Position numbers and translations under genes: made by a program. From Bifidobacterium bombi DSM 19703 (GTDB lineage: Bacteria; Actinomycetota; Actinomycetes; Actinomycetales; Bifidobacteriaceae): a stretch of 64,000 nt of DNA. The stretch covers positions 434,001 through 498,000 of the forward strand of contig NZ_ATLK01000001.1 in NCBI RefSeq assembly GCF_000737845.1, given 5' to 3'. Positions within the stretch are counted from its first letter, which is position 1. Each line of letters opens with the position of its first letter. Shown one piece after another: positions 9,858-20,655 of this stretch. Under the pieces are notes generated by a model. The model worked only from the letters and a program-made list of their open reading frames with translations, was not told the origin of the DNA and searched no databases.

Positions 9858-10390
9858 GAGTGCAACGCACCCCATGGTGGTACTTTCCAATAGCCATCAT
9901 TATAGGTTGGTTCTTTGGCACTGTTGCCGTCAAGACAGCCGAGAAAAGTGGTGTTTCACTCATTGGTGCGCCTTGGACCATACCGATAGCTTTGGTGATT
10001 GTCGGTTTGGTGACGTTCTACCTTGCTTGGCAGGTGCACCAATATGTGACTGCTAATAATGATAAGCGTAAAAGTTGGTTCGATCCCAAGCGTGCTGTAT
10101 TCGCATTGGTTCAATCAAAGGCTCTTGGTATTGCAGCCGCCCTTCTTGCCGGTTGGTATCTTGGTCAGTTCGTGCTGCTCATAGCGCATGTTGAAGCGCC
10201 GTATTACCGAACTATCGTCATCCAATGCGGCGTGACCGGACTGGTGTGTCTGGCGGATATGGTCGTAGGTATCGTTGGCGAGTGGATGTGCCAGCTGCCA
10301 CCTATCGACGGGCCAGAGAACCCCAGTGCGAAGCGGAAGTGCAAAAAAGGGAACGGGCTGTTTCAGCCGGCCACTAAGGAACGGTACTGA
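9854..10390 (+). CDS. DUF3180 family membrane protein
   Basis: 178 residues with four membrane segments (WWYFPIAIIIGWFFG; TIPIALVIVGLVTFYLAW; ALGIAAALLAGWYLGQFV; TIVIQCGVTGLVCLADMVVG) and a basic C-terminal tail. This matches the DUF3180 family found next to folK in actinobacteria; function unknown. ATG 9854 overlaps the stop of the FolK-like gene (ATGA), so the unit tilS-hpt-ftsH-FolK-like-DUF3180 looks like one operon. An upstream in-frame start seven codons earlier is less likely. Confidence 0.8.
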   Translation: MRVQRTPWWYFPIAIIIGWFFGTVAVKTAEKSGVSLIGAPWTIPIALVIVGLVTFYLAWQVHQYVTANNDKRKSWFDPKRAVFALVQSKALGIAAALLAGWYLGQFVLLIAHVEAPYYRTIVIQCGVTGLVCLADMVVGIVGEWMCQLPPIDGPENPSAKRKCKKGNGLFQPATKERY

Positions 10391-10578
10391 GAATTAGTCG
10401 GTTGTCCCTTGCTTTGGTGTAGAACGTCGAGTGTTGTATGAGCATTACGTTGGAACTTGTCTTGTGCCGTCATTTTCCCAGACCACAACATTCATACGGG
10501 CATGATGTTGGTCCGCTATGTGTGGTCATGCAGGCGACGCAGAATCGAAATCATCGTGTAACCATTCTCAGTATTTTG

Positions 10579-10596
10579 ATACACTGTTCTGTGTAT
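10579..10596. repeat. Inverted repeat upstream of the DUF2087 gene
   Basis: ATACAC and GTGTAT separated by six bases, 30 bases before the DUF2087 start. The spacing suits a dimeric regulator operator. No protein can be assigned; it may simply be chance in an AT-rich promoter region. Confidence 0.35.
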
Positions 10597-10626
10597 TGAC
10601 ACAAGCGAAACAGGGGAGCAAGGGCT

Positions 10627-11157
10627 ATGGCATTCGATGACGATCTGCAGTCCACTCTGGCTGAATACCGTATTTTGCTCATTGTACTGCGCACTGCGAA
10701 GTTTCGTACGCAGCTGGGAAGATTACTCACCGGCGAGGACGTGAGAAACACGGTGGAAGGCCCACTTGGTCAGCTCGATTGGCTTGGTCGCCAAGGCGAC
10801 GATAATTGCGGCAATGAAAATGCTGACGAATCTGACAAGAGGGTTGTGAATGCCGATGTGCTGGCTTCACGTTTGGAGAGTCTTGCAACGTTGATGGGCG
10901 AGACAGCGATACTCCATTGCGGCAGGATAGCCCAGCTGCCGACCTCACCAGAGGGCAAGCACCGTGTGGTGAAGGCGGTGATAGATCGAGTCTTCGAAGC
11001 TGGAACTGGCCCACGTGGATGGCTCACTGAGCCGCAGGTGAACGACCGACTTTCGATGGTGGTGGAAGACGTGTCCGCAGTGCGCCGTCTCGCCGTCGAC
11101 TTCGGCATTCTGAACCGTGCCGATGATGGCAGCCGCTATTGGTTGGCCGCATCGTAG
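10627..11157 (+). CDS. DUF2087 domain protein
   Basis: 176 residues. The C-terminal 70 residues (KHRVVKAVIDRVFEAG, then LTEPQVNDRLSMVVEDVSAVRRLAVDFGILNR and GSRYWLA) match the winged-helix-like DUF2087 module: a helix-turn-helix style unit often found alone or fused to transcription regulators. The N-terminal 100 residues are helical and unrecognised. ATG has AAGGGC and GGGGAG upstream. It stands alone between the ftsH operon and the convergent tesB. A regulatory role is inferred only from the fold. Confidence 0.65.
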   Translation: MAFDDDLQSTLAEYRILLIVLRTAKFRTQLGRLLTGEDVRNTVEGPLGQLDWLGRQGDDNCGNENADESDKRVVNADVLASRLESLATLMGETAILHCGRIAQLPTSPEGKHRVVKAVIDRVFEAGTGPRGWLTEPQVNDRLSMVVEDVSAVRRLAVDFGILNRADDGSRYWLAAS

Positions 11158-11234
11158 TGCCTGCACCGTGGTTGTGTCGCTGAGGTCGCTGCAAATTTGG
11201 CTCGCTCGAAGGAACTGATTTGGGGTCTTGCTGC

Positions 11235-12143
11235 CTATTTGGCTTCGGGGACGCGCATCATGGCGTCCTGGGTCATGGCGGCCACCAACTCGCCGCTCTT
11301 GGTGTAGACCTTCGCGGTGCCGAGGGCACGTCCGTGGCCTGCAACCGGTGCATCCTGAACGAAGAGATGCCACTCGTTCATGTCAATGTCGCCGTACCAC
11401 CACATGGCGTGGTCGATGGACGCATAGAAGATGCCAGGTGTGGCGGTGGAGTAGCCGGCGCGGCGTAGGTCGGGTTCCATCATGAGCTGGTCGCATTCGA
11501 AGGCCAGCAGCGCGCGGTGCATCGTCTGCGAAACGTCAACGGGGTGCAGTAATCGTGCCCACACCATCTGCTTGCCTGAGTCGGCTTTATGGCTGGCCTC
11601 GTCGGGCGTGAGCATGACGGTGGAGCCGATGTGGCGCAGGTCAAAGGGCGACTGTTCGGCATAATATTTAGCGAACGCCGCTTTCGCGGCGTACGGGCTC
11701 ATCAGTTGCTGTGCGCTTGTCAGGCTTTCCGGATCCGGGAGGTCCTGCATCATGTGGTCATGGAATTCCACACCGGTCTGACCCTGCTTCTGGAAGCTAG
11801 CCAGAGCGGTGAAAAGCGTGGATTCGGACTGTGTTGCGGTGATCTGACGCGTGGAGAAGGATCGTCCGTCGCGCAGCGTCTTCACGTCATACAGCGTGGT
11901 TTCATCTAGCTTGCCGACGGTAAGGAAACATTCATGTATGGAATCCGGTACTTTGTCGTCAGTTATGGTCGCCGCCGCCGCCATGACCGCCTGAGCGGAG
12001 AGCTGACCGCCGTATATGCGTTCGGTGGGGTAGTAGAGGTTCGGTCCGGTGACGTAGGCATGGTCGCGGTCGACGCGAGGCTCGCCAAGCGTGAGTGTAT
12101 CCACCAGTTCCTCTACCGCGACAACCTCTTTATGATTCTCCAT
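11235..12143 (-). CDS. tesB: Acyl-CoA thioesterase II
   Basis: 302 residues with the double hot-dog fold of TesB: N-terminal RIYGGQLSAQAVMAA, first-domain RDGRSFSTRQITATQ, and C-terminal AMWWYGDIDMNEWHLF followed by GRALGTAKVYTKSGELVA with the catalytic Asp/Thr/Gln region. It hydrolyses acyl-CoA to free acid and CoA. Length is near the family norm (about 290). Transcribed alone on the minus strand; about 670 bases upstream contain no gene. Confidence 0.93.
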   Translation of the reverse strand: MENHKEVVAVEELVDTLTLGEPRVDRDHAYVTGPNLYYPTERIYGGQLSAQAVMAAAATITDDKVPDSIHECFLTVGKLDETTLYDVKTLRDGRSFSTRQITATQSESTLFTALASFQKQGQTGVEFHDHMMQDLPDPESLTSAQQLMSPYAAKAAFAKYYAEQSPFDLRHIGSTVMLTPDEASHKADSGKQMVWARLLHPVDVSQTMHRALLAFECDQLMMEPDLRRAGYSTATPGIFYASIDHAMWWYGDIDMNEWHLFVQDAPVAGHGRALGTAKVYTKSGELVAAMTQDAMMRVPEAK

Positions 12144-12754
12144 ACCGGTACCTCGATTTATCTTTTACGCGCGCATTATTGACTTAAGTGATTCTAACAG
12201 CATAGCGTCACCATACATGATTCTCTTCTTTCTTGGCATATCCCTGTGGCGATCGGTCTATCACGTTTTGTGGTCCTGCCTGAAAGGGTCGTATGCTTTA
12301 TTGAAGTGCGACTTTTTAGGCATATTATAAAAATCATAGGAAGTGTCGGAAGACACCTGCATGCTGAATCGTTTCGAGGGCTTGTATATCGACTTATTCA
12401 ACGAAGGTTACTGGTTTCGAATGCAGATGCAACATTTTCATATGGTGGGTGGTCTTGATTGATGCCTATATGAATATGCATATATGCATGTGTGTTATTG
12501 CGACGGTGTTTTGTCGGTGACGAAAACACGAAAACGCAGGAGATGAACCTCGCCGTTGTCTTGTTGCTTTGTGTCTTTCGTTTGTGGCTACTGGACATAC
12601 AGGTCATTTCTGGGCGGCTTACTGCGATGCGCTGTGCGGGACAATGAGGACTTCACGATTCTCTCCCTCGCCAGACTCTTGACTAGTTGAGACAATAGGT
12701 TGTATTTGACTGGTTGAAGCAGAAGAAAACGAAATAAGGCGAGCAATAAGGGGA
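12144..12754. other. Gene-free stretch with palindromes between tesB and ettA
   Basis: No convincing open frame on either strand. The DNA is AT-rich relative to the neighbours and contains a 14-base perfect palindrome at 12476-12489 and a hairpin near 12508-12531 (GTGTTTT with AAAACAC). It should hold the tesB promoter (reading left). No tRNA or known RNA was recognised. Confidence 0.5.
12476..12489. repeat. Perfect 14-bp palindrome
   Basis: ATGCATATATGCAT is its own reverse complement and lies in the middle of the tesB-ettA gap. Could be a protein-binding site; no partner can be named. Confidence 0.4.
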
Positions 12755-12788
12755 GAATGACTGGCATTGGTTTTCATGCCAGTCATTC
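12755..12788 (-). terminator. Hairpin downstream of ettA
   Basis: Perfect 13-base inverted repeat (GAATGACTGGCAT with its complement, loop of eight) placed 25 bases after the ettA stop on the minus strand. It lacks a strong T tract, so termination efficiency is uncertain. Confidence 0.6.
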
Positions 12789-12813
12789 GTTCTTGTGGGC
12801 ATCTGCCGAGAGG

Positions 12814-14490
<1,677 letters not shown>

Positions 14491-14762
14491 CTATGTTTTC
14501 CTTCATACTTGTGTTTTCGTGCCACTTTGGGCATACCTCTTATTCTCACATGTCAATGCGACACTCGGTGCTTGAGGCGAACATGGACATCGCGCCCGTG
14601 ACAGCTAGCAAACGGGGTTCGAATCATCATTTTTTGTGATACTATGTGGCATTTGTTCAGTCGGGAATATAGACCTAGAATGCTGTGTTGTCTGTGGGGT
14701 ACGTGTTCTTCGGCAGGACATGGGAAGGCTGACCATGTCGCAAGCGTGGAAGGAAGAGGTCT

Positions 14763-15599
14763 ATGGTGCAGGATTATGGCAGGCCGTCAGAGGCGTTGAC
14801 AATAGAGAATCCGCTGAGCTCTGGAATGGCAAGGGTTCCTTCGGGAATCGAGCGTTCCAGCGGTGTTGTCCTTCAAGGACGCCGTTTGCGTTCCTTCGCG
14901 TACAGCACCGATGTTGCCGTAATCAGAAACACCAATGCGGATGCCATCCTCGCCGTATATCCATTTACCGGACAACCGGTCATCACCCAGGCGTTGATCA
15001 CCGTGGCCCAGGCTCCTGTGTTCGTTGGTGTAGGAGGTGGAACAACGACCGGTGCACGAGTTATAGAACTGGCTGTGTTCGCGGAGATGCAGGGAGTCTC
15101 AGGTGTGGTGCTCAACGCTCCCGCACCGCCGCAGACCGTACAGGAGGTCGCGATGTCGGTCAATATTCCGGTCATGGCCACAGTGATTGATTTCAATGAT
15201 GACGTGAAGCGCAAAATCGAGGCAGGGGCCCGCATCATCAATGTGGCTGCGGGCAAACGCACCGCCGAAGTCGTGTATGAGATCAAGCAGCGTTATCCCG
15301 AGATTCCTCTGGTAGCCAGTTCAGGTGGATCCGAGACTTCGATCAGGCAGACCATCGAAGCCGGAGCGAACGCGCTCTCTTGGACGCCGCCCAGCGCGCA
15401 GGACCTGCAGAAGTCGATGATGGCGAGCTACCGGGCCGGCCAAGGTCCACATGGGGCCGAGGCGTCACCGGCGGATCCGATTTCGACCGAGACCGCGGCG
15501 AACTTCGAACAGCCGCAGGACACCCCGTCAGGCACGCATCATCCGCGTCACAAAAAGGAATCCTCCCTCATCGTGCCCGAAGAGAGGCGGGAGGTCTGA
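14763..15599 (+). CDS. TIM-barrel-like protein of unknown function
   Basis: 278 residues. Residues 60-230 show alternating strands and helices of a beta/alpha barrel: ADAILAVYP, APVFVGVGGGTTTG, VSGVVLNAP, IPVMATVIDF, ARIINVAAGKRTAEVV, IPLVASSGGSETSIRQTIEAGANALSW. This resembles phosphate-binding TIM barrels of the ThiG/HisA kind, with a Gly-rich loop near the end, but no specific enzyme. The C-terminal 50 residues are disordered. In databases such proteins are often labelled hydrolase without proof. ATG has GGAAGAGG directly ahead. Single gene, divergent from ettA. Confidence 0.65.
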   Translation: MVQDYGRPSEALTIENPLSSGMARVPSGIERSSGVVLQGRRLRSFAYSTDVAVIRNTNADAILAVYPFTGQPVITQALITVAQAPVFVGVGGGTTTGARVIELAVFAEMQGVSGVVLNAPAPPQTVQEVAMSVNIPVMATVIDFNDDVKRKIEAGARIINVAAGKRTAEVVYEIKQRYPEIPLVASSGGSETSIRQTIEAGANALSWTPPSAQDLQKSMMASYRAGQGPHGAEASPADPISTETAANFEQPQDTPSGTHHPRHKKESSLIVPEERREV

Positions 15600-15744
15600 A
15601 ACCGGATCGAAACCATAGGACCTTGCTATACCCCTTGGAACTCGCATAACCAACCAAGATGTGTGGCCTTGTTGCTATAATGAGATGTCCATTGTGAAGC
15701 CGTGATATTTCAGCATTCGAGGCTTCGTTTTTTGAAAGGCTATC

Positions 15745-17655
15745 GTGCCGAATTTTCATTCGCAAAGGCAGAGCGCTGCCGTTTATTCTGGTAAGAACAC
15801 GCAACAACATAACAACATGTCCGAGGACGCGGCTGTATATGCTGCTTCTGGGGACGGCCCCGAGCGCAGCTTCAGCGAGTTGGGCGTACCCGGTCCACTT
15901 GTCTCCGTCCTTGCGTCGGACGGAAAGGCCACGGCGTTTCCGATTCAAGCCGACACCCTTCCGGATTCCCTTGTAGGACGGGATATCTTAGGCAGAGGCG
16001 AAACCGGTTCAGGCAAGACCTTGGCGTTTGCCATCCCATTGGTCGCGCGTCTTTCCGGAGAGTCGGACGCGCTTCAAGAATCCTCCCATGAAGGCCCGGC
16101 CTATGTTCAGAAAGATGCGGTGAGGACGTCGCGCTTCACTCCCGCGCCCAGGGGTATGGTGCTTGCTCCCACCCGTGAGCTTGTCAATCAGATCGATGAG
16201 GTGATTGCACCGTTGGCGGCGGCTTATGGCATGACCACTTGCACGATCTATGGCGGGGTCAAGTACAGTAGGCAGATACGTCAGTTACGTGCCGGTGCGG
16301 AAATCATCGTGGCTTGTCCAGGACGTTTGGAAGACCTGTTGAACCAAGGTGAGTTGACCTTGGGCGATGTCGAGGTGTCCGTGCTTGATGAAGCCGACGA
16401 GATGGCCGATATGGGCTTTCTGCCGTCGGTGACGCGGCTGCTTGAGCAGGTGCGCCCGGAAGGTCAGAGGATGCTGTTCTCTGCGACGCTTGACCATGGT
16501 GTTGACAAGGTCGTCAAGCGCTTCCTGCATGACGCGAAAGTGCATGAGATCGCTCCGGCGAACGCTCAGGTCGATACCATGACCCACTATATCTTCGAAG
16601 TATCCCAGGGCAATAAATACGAAGTGATTCGTGAACTGGCATCGGGACTCGGCAAGCGCATACTCTTCACCAGAACCAAATACCAGGCCAAGAAGATGGC
16701 CGACAAACTCGTCAAGGCCGGTATTCCCGCGGTCGATCTGCAGGGCAATCTCTCACAGAACCAGCGTGACAGTCATTTGGCAGCCTTCAGCGAAGGGCAG
16801 GTGCGGGTGATGGTCGCCACGGATGTGGCCGCACGCGGGATCGATGTCTCCGATGTGGCGCTGGTAGTGCAGACCGAACCGCCGGAGGATCCCAAATCCT
16901 TCCTGCACCGTTCGGGAAGGACCGCTCGGGCAGGTGAATCCGGCGACGTGGTCACCTTGGTTCTGCCAAATCAGCGCCGCGGGGCCAGACAGATGCTGCA
17001 GCGTGCCGGCATCAAGGTGAAAAGTCAGCAAATCGTGCCTGGATCGAAGGAGCTCGATGATCTCGTCGGTGAGCATGCTCCTTTGGTCAAGGACTGGACT
17101 CTTACAGTACCCGTTGTCAATCGCAAGGCAGGTCGTTCCGGTCGCTCGGGCGCTGGCTCGGGCCGTGGCCCGAGACGGCGGACGGCTCAAGGGGAGCGCG
17201 GCCACGGCGCAGAACGCGAAAACGTAGGTCGTAAGGATCGCCGTCGCGATCGGGACCGGGGTGAATATCGTTCGGCTCGTTTCGATGGGTCGGACCGCGA
17301 AGCCGGCGCTCGTTCGAATCGTCGTGCCCCCCGTTCTCAGGGTGGATCGGACAAAGGGATCCGCAGATATGTGAGCGGTGAGGACCGTCCGTTCGAAGGC
17401 CGCACTGACCGACGCCGTGGCGGAGACGCTCGACGTGACGGTTTCGACGGCATTCGTGACGGCAATCCGCGCTATGCTGAAAGTGAAGGGCGCCGCAACG
17501 CAAACGGTGTACGCCGTTCCTCGAAATCAGTGAAAGCGGGCCGGGGCGTGCAACGTTCGTATGATCAAAGCAAAAGTGGTCGGGCTGCAGGCGGCTTCAA
17601 CCACGGCAAGAACAAGAAGCGCAATGCGGTTCCTTTCCGTCGCAACGGCAAATGA
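15745..17655 (+). CDS. DEAD-box RNA helicase with Arg/Gly-rich tail
   Basis: 636 residues. All helicase motifs are present: FPIQADTLP (Q motif), GETGSGKT, APTRELVNQID, GGVKYSRQIRQL, CPGRLEDLL, VLDEADEMADMGF, LFSATLD, and in domain 2 LFTRTKYQAKK, VATDVAARGID, HRSGRTARAG. Residues 460-636 are Arg/Gly/Asp-rich and basic, an RNA-binding tail like that of CsdA- or RhlE-type proteins. It should unwind RNA in ribosome assembly or mRNA decay. The start is GTG with GAAAGG five bases ahead; a later ATG (15817) is less likely. A strong hairpin follows the gene. Confidence 0.93.
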   Translation: MPNFHSQRQSAAVYSGKNTQQHNNMSEDAAVYAASGDGPERSFSELGVPGPLVSVLASDGKATAFPIQADTLPDSLVGRDILGRGETGSGKTLAFAIPLVARLSGESDALQESSHEGPAYVQKDAVRTSRFTPAPRGMVLAPTRELVNQIDEVIAPLAAAYGMTTCTIYGGVKYSRQIRQLRAGAEIIVACPGRLEDLLNQGELTLGDVEVSVLDEADEMADMGFLPSVTRLLEQVRPEGQRMLFSATLDHGVDKVVKRFLHDAKVHEIAPANAQVDTMTHYIFEVSQGNKYEVIRELASGLGKRILFTRTKYQAKKMADKLVKAGIPAVDLQGNLSQNQRDSHLAAFSEGQVRVMVATDVAARGIDVSDVALVVQTEPPEDPKSFLHRSGRTARAGESGDVVTLVLPNQRRGARQMLQRAGIKVKSQQIVPGSKELDDLVGEHAPLVKDWTLTVPVVNRKAGRSGRSGAGSGRGPRRRTAQGERGHGAERENVGRKDRRRDRDRGEYRSARFDGSDREAGARSNRRAPRSQGGSDKGIRRYVSGEDRPFEGRTDRRRGGDARRDGFDGIRDGNPRYAESEGRRNANGVRRSSKSVKAGRGVQRSYDQSKSGRAAGGFNHGKNKKRNAVPFRRNGK

Positions 17656-17688
17656 CGCGCTTTTGCCAGTAAACGGGGCATGATATTT

Positions 17689-17738
17689 CGTCAGACCAAC
17701 GCCACCGGGCTGTCTTCTTCGGCGGCGTTAGTCTGACG
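17689..17738 (+). terminator. Hairpin after the DEAD-box helicase gene
   Basis: CGTCAGACCAACGCC pairs with GGCGTTAGTCTGACG (15 bases, one mismatch), loop of 20. It begins 33 bases after the helicase stop and 48 bases before the likely start of the UvrA-like gene. No T tract, so it could be a terminator or an operator. Confidence 0.55.
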
Positions 17739-17785
17739 TGGGTGATGGACCAAACGCGGTGCCGTCCACGCAATATGATGTAACC

Positions 17786-20527
17786 ATGACACAACAAGCT
17801 GACTGCCGACCGCAGTGCATCAAGATCCGTGGTGCGCGCGTGCATAACCTTCGTGACGTCGATATCGATGTGCCTCTGAATCGGCTTGTGGGGATTGCCG
17901 GTGTTTCTGGGTCAGGAAAGTCGAGCCTGGCATTGGGCGTGCTCTATGCCGAGGGCTCGCGCCGATACCTGGACGCGCTTTCCACATACACACGTCGGCG
18001 GATGACCGAGGCGGAGAAGCCGCAGGTGGACTCCGTGCGTTTCGTCCCTCCAGCACTGGCGTTGCGTCAGCGCCCCGGCGTAGGAGGGATGCGCTCGACG
18101 TTCGGCACGTCTACAGAGACGCTCAACGTACTGCGCCTGATGTTCTCTCGCCTGGCATCTCATCGTTGTCCGAACGGGCACTACCAGCAGCCGACCATCA
18201 AGGTCGCTGCGGGGGTACCGATCATCTGTCCTGAATGCGGTGAGCGTGTCATCGCACCAAGTGCCGAGGAGATGTCGTTCAATTCGACTGGCGCGTGTCC
18301 TCGCTGCCAAGGAACCGGTGTGGTGCGCGAGGTCAATGACGCTGCGTTGGTTCCTGACGAGAGCCTCACGATCGATCAGGGTGCGGTGGTGCCTTGGCGC
18401 ACTTTCGGTTTCAATGTGCAGCCGGATATCGTACGCGAATTCGGCGTGCGTACGGATGTTCCATTCAGGGAGTTGACCGCCGCCGAGAGGGACATCGTGT
18501 TCAATGGACCCGAGGAAAAGAAGCACATTACCATAACATCCATCAAGGGCGTGCATCATCTCGATTTCACCTTCCGCAACGCACGCCTGACCGTCACCAA
18601 GGAACTTGACAGAGCGAACGATGAAAAGCGCCTGAACAAAGTCTCGAAATTCCTGGTGGAGCGCACCTGTCCGGATTGTGAGGGTTCACGACTCAATCCT
18701 GCAGCCCTGGCACCGCGCATCGGACAATGGAATCTGGCCGACGTCACCGCGTGGTCGCTGCGGGACGTGTTGTCTTGGTCGCACCGGGTGCCCGCGGACC
18801 TGCCTGAAAACATGCGTTCTATGGCCGAAAGCCTTGTTGCCGCCCTGCAGGGCATGGGCAGACGGCTGTTGCAGTTGGGGTTGGGGTATCTGTCGCTTGA
18901 CCGATCGACTGCTTCGCTTTCCACTGGTGAGCGGCAGCGTGCTCAACTATCCAGAGCCGTTCGCAATGAGACCACAGGGGTGCTTTATGTTCTTGACGAG
19001 CCATCCACCGGTCTGCATCCGGTCAACATAGATGGCCTTATTGGCGTCATGCGCGATCTGCTGGCCTCAGGTAATTCAGTGGTGTTCGTCGACCATGATG
19101 TCCGTGTTTTGGATGCAGCCGACCATTTCATTGAAATGGGACCTGGGGCTGGTGCGCGGGGCGGTCGGGTCATCGCGGAAGGAAGCCCCGAGGACATTCG
19201 ACGTTCGCCGCAATCGCGAATTGCGGGATTTTTGGAAGACAAGGAACAAGTAGTGGTGCGCGAGCGCCTGGCGTTGCCGGATCCACCTTCGGCCGAAGGG
19301 AAAGGCAACGGTATGGCGACGTTGCATCCTAGGAATTCCGCACGGCCTGAACATGCTCCTGACCGCAACGGTGTGGCGGTGGTGCAAGACGCCTTAGGTG
19401 GTTCGCAAGAGGGGCATGAATCCAAATCGGAGTGGGTGACGATGACGACGTCGCGTATCCATACCGTACACCCGTTGAGCGTCGCGATCCCTCGTGGCCG
19501 CATGACGGCCGTGACAGGTGTGTCGGGGTCAGGAAAGACGACTATGGTACTTGAATCGCTCATACCTGCGCTTCATGCGGTCATTGACTCCCAGCCGCTG
19601 CCGGACCACGTCGCATCCATCGATTCGGCGGGTATACAACGTGTCCAACTCGTCGACTCCACGCCGATAGGCATCAACGTACGTTCCACCGTGGCAACGT
19701 ACAGCGGCGTGATGGATTTGCTCCGCCGTGCCTTCGCGGCGACACGGTCCGCCCATTCGCGCGGACTGAAAATGGCCGATTTTTCGTACAACACGGGATC
19801 TCTACGTTGTTCGCAATGCGATGGAACAGGGCAGATAAGCCTTGACATCCAGTTCCTCCCTGATGTCACCATCATATGCCCGGCATGCCGAGGTGGACGC
19901 TACCGGAGGGAAGCCGATGACGTGAGGCTGTGTACGCTGGCAAAACCCGAGGGGTTGGCTTTGCCGCAAATTCTCGATCTTGATGTGGCCGGCGCCCTCG
20001 GCGTGTTTGCGTTTCCATCGCGGAGAGATGAAGGCGAACAGTTCGAGGCGGCGACAGTCAAGGGAGCTCGTGGCGGTGAGGCATGTGACGATATGCTCGC
20101 GCCTGCATTATGCAAACGCATCTACGCCACGCTGAAAACGCTTGATGACCTCGGACTGGGTTACCTCACGCTGGGGGAGGATACACCGGCGCTTTCAGGG
20201 GGAGAGGCCCAACGACTCAAGCTTTCCAATGAACTGGGCAGGCGCCAGGACGCCACACTTTTTGTGCTTGATGAACCGACCACCGGCCTGCATCCGCTTG
20301 ACGTCAGGACCTTGATCGGTGTTTTGCAGCGGCTCGTCTGCAACGGTGCCACCGTCGTGTTCATCGAACATGACCTCGACATGATCGCCAACGCGGATTA
20401 CGTCATTGACATGGGTCCCGGCGGCGGAGAAGAAGGCGGCCGCATTGTGGCCACTGGAACCCCCGATGCCATTGCATCAGACGAGCACAGCGTCACCGGG
20501 AAATACCTTTCGAAGCATCTTGACTGA
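17786..20527 (+). CDS. UvrA-like ABC ATPase lacking the UvrB-binding region (UvrA2 type)
   Basis: About 913 residues from ATG 17786. Two cassettes with GVSGSGKSSLAL and GVSGSGKTTMVL, signatures LSTGERQRAQL and LSGGEAQRLKL, and D-loops DEPSTGLHP and DEPTTGLHP. Zinc-type Cys pairs occur at CPNGH/CPECGE, CPRCQGTG, CPDCEGS and CSQCDGTG/CPACRGG. Between CPNGH and CPRCQGTG only about 40 residues remain, where canonical UvrA has about 150 that bind UvrB; so it probably does not load UvrB. Residues near 500-560 form a low-complexity linker between cassettes. UvrA2 proteins are tied to damage tolerance or drug resistance; that role is inferred. An upstream GTG at 17738 overlaps the hairpin and is rejected. 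Confidence 0.85.
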   Translation: MTQQADCRPQCIKIRGARVHNLRDVDIDVPLNRLVGIAGVSGSGKSSLALGVLYAEGSRRYLDALSTYTRRRMTEAEKPQVDSVRFVPPALALRQRPGVGGMRSTFGTSTETLNVLRLMFSRLASHRCPNGHYQQPTIKVAAGVPIICPECGERVIAPSAEEMSFNSTGACPRCQGTGVVREVNDAALVPDESLTIDQGAVVPWRTFGFNVQPDIVREFGVRTDVPFRELTAAERDIVFNGPEEKKHITITSIKGVHHLDFTFRNARLTVTKELDRANDEKRLNKVSKFLVERTCPDCEGSRLNPAALAPRIGQWNLADVTAWSLRDVLSWSHRVPADLPENMRSMAESLVAALQGMGRRLLQLGLGYLSLDRSTASLSTGERQRAQLSRAVRNETTGVLYVLDEPSTGLHPVNIDGLIGVMRDLLASGNSVVFVDHDVRVLDAADHFIEMGPGAGARGGRVIAEGSPEDIRRSPQSRIAGFLEDKEQVVVRERLALPDPPSAEGKGNGMATLHPRNSARPEHAPDRNGVAVVQDALGGSQEGHESKSEWVTMTTSRIHTVHPLSVAIPRGRMTAVTGVSGSGKTTMVLESLIPALHAVIDSQPLPDHVASIDSAGIQRVQLVDSTPIGINVRSTVATYSGVMDLLRRAFAATRSAHSRGLKMADFSYNTGSLRCSQCDGTGQISLDIQFLPDVTIICPACRGGRYRREADDVRLCTLAKPEGLALPQILDLDVAGALGVFAFPSRRDEGEQFEAATVKGARGGEACDDMLAPALCKRIYATLKTLDDLGLGYLTLGEDTPALSGGEAQRLKLSNELGRRQDATLFVLDEPTTGLHPLDVRTLIGVLQRLVCNGATVVFIEHDLDMIANADYVIDMGPGGGEEGGRIVATGTPDAIASDEHSVTGKYLSKHLD

Positions 20528-20655
20528 GGACTTTCGATCCGCCGCGCGTGATTCCCGTGCGGCTTATGCCTGTTGTTCCGACGCGAACGACCATGTTGAG
20601 TCCTGAGGTAGACTAGAAGTTTGCAATAGGGAACGTGGAATCAAGGAGTGTGGTC

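Noticed and set aside
14636-15190. 184-codon frame overlapping the TIM-barrel gene
   Set aside because: It is out of frame with a clear protein, with biased Arg/Cys composition typical of a shadow.
17738-17785. GTG start of the UvrA-like gene at 17738
   Set aside because: It lies in the right arm of a hairpin and has no ribosome site.
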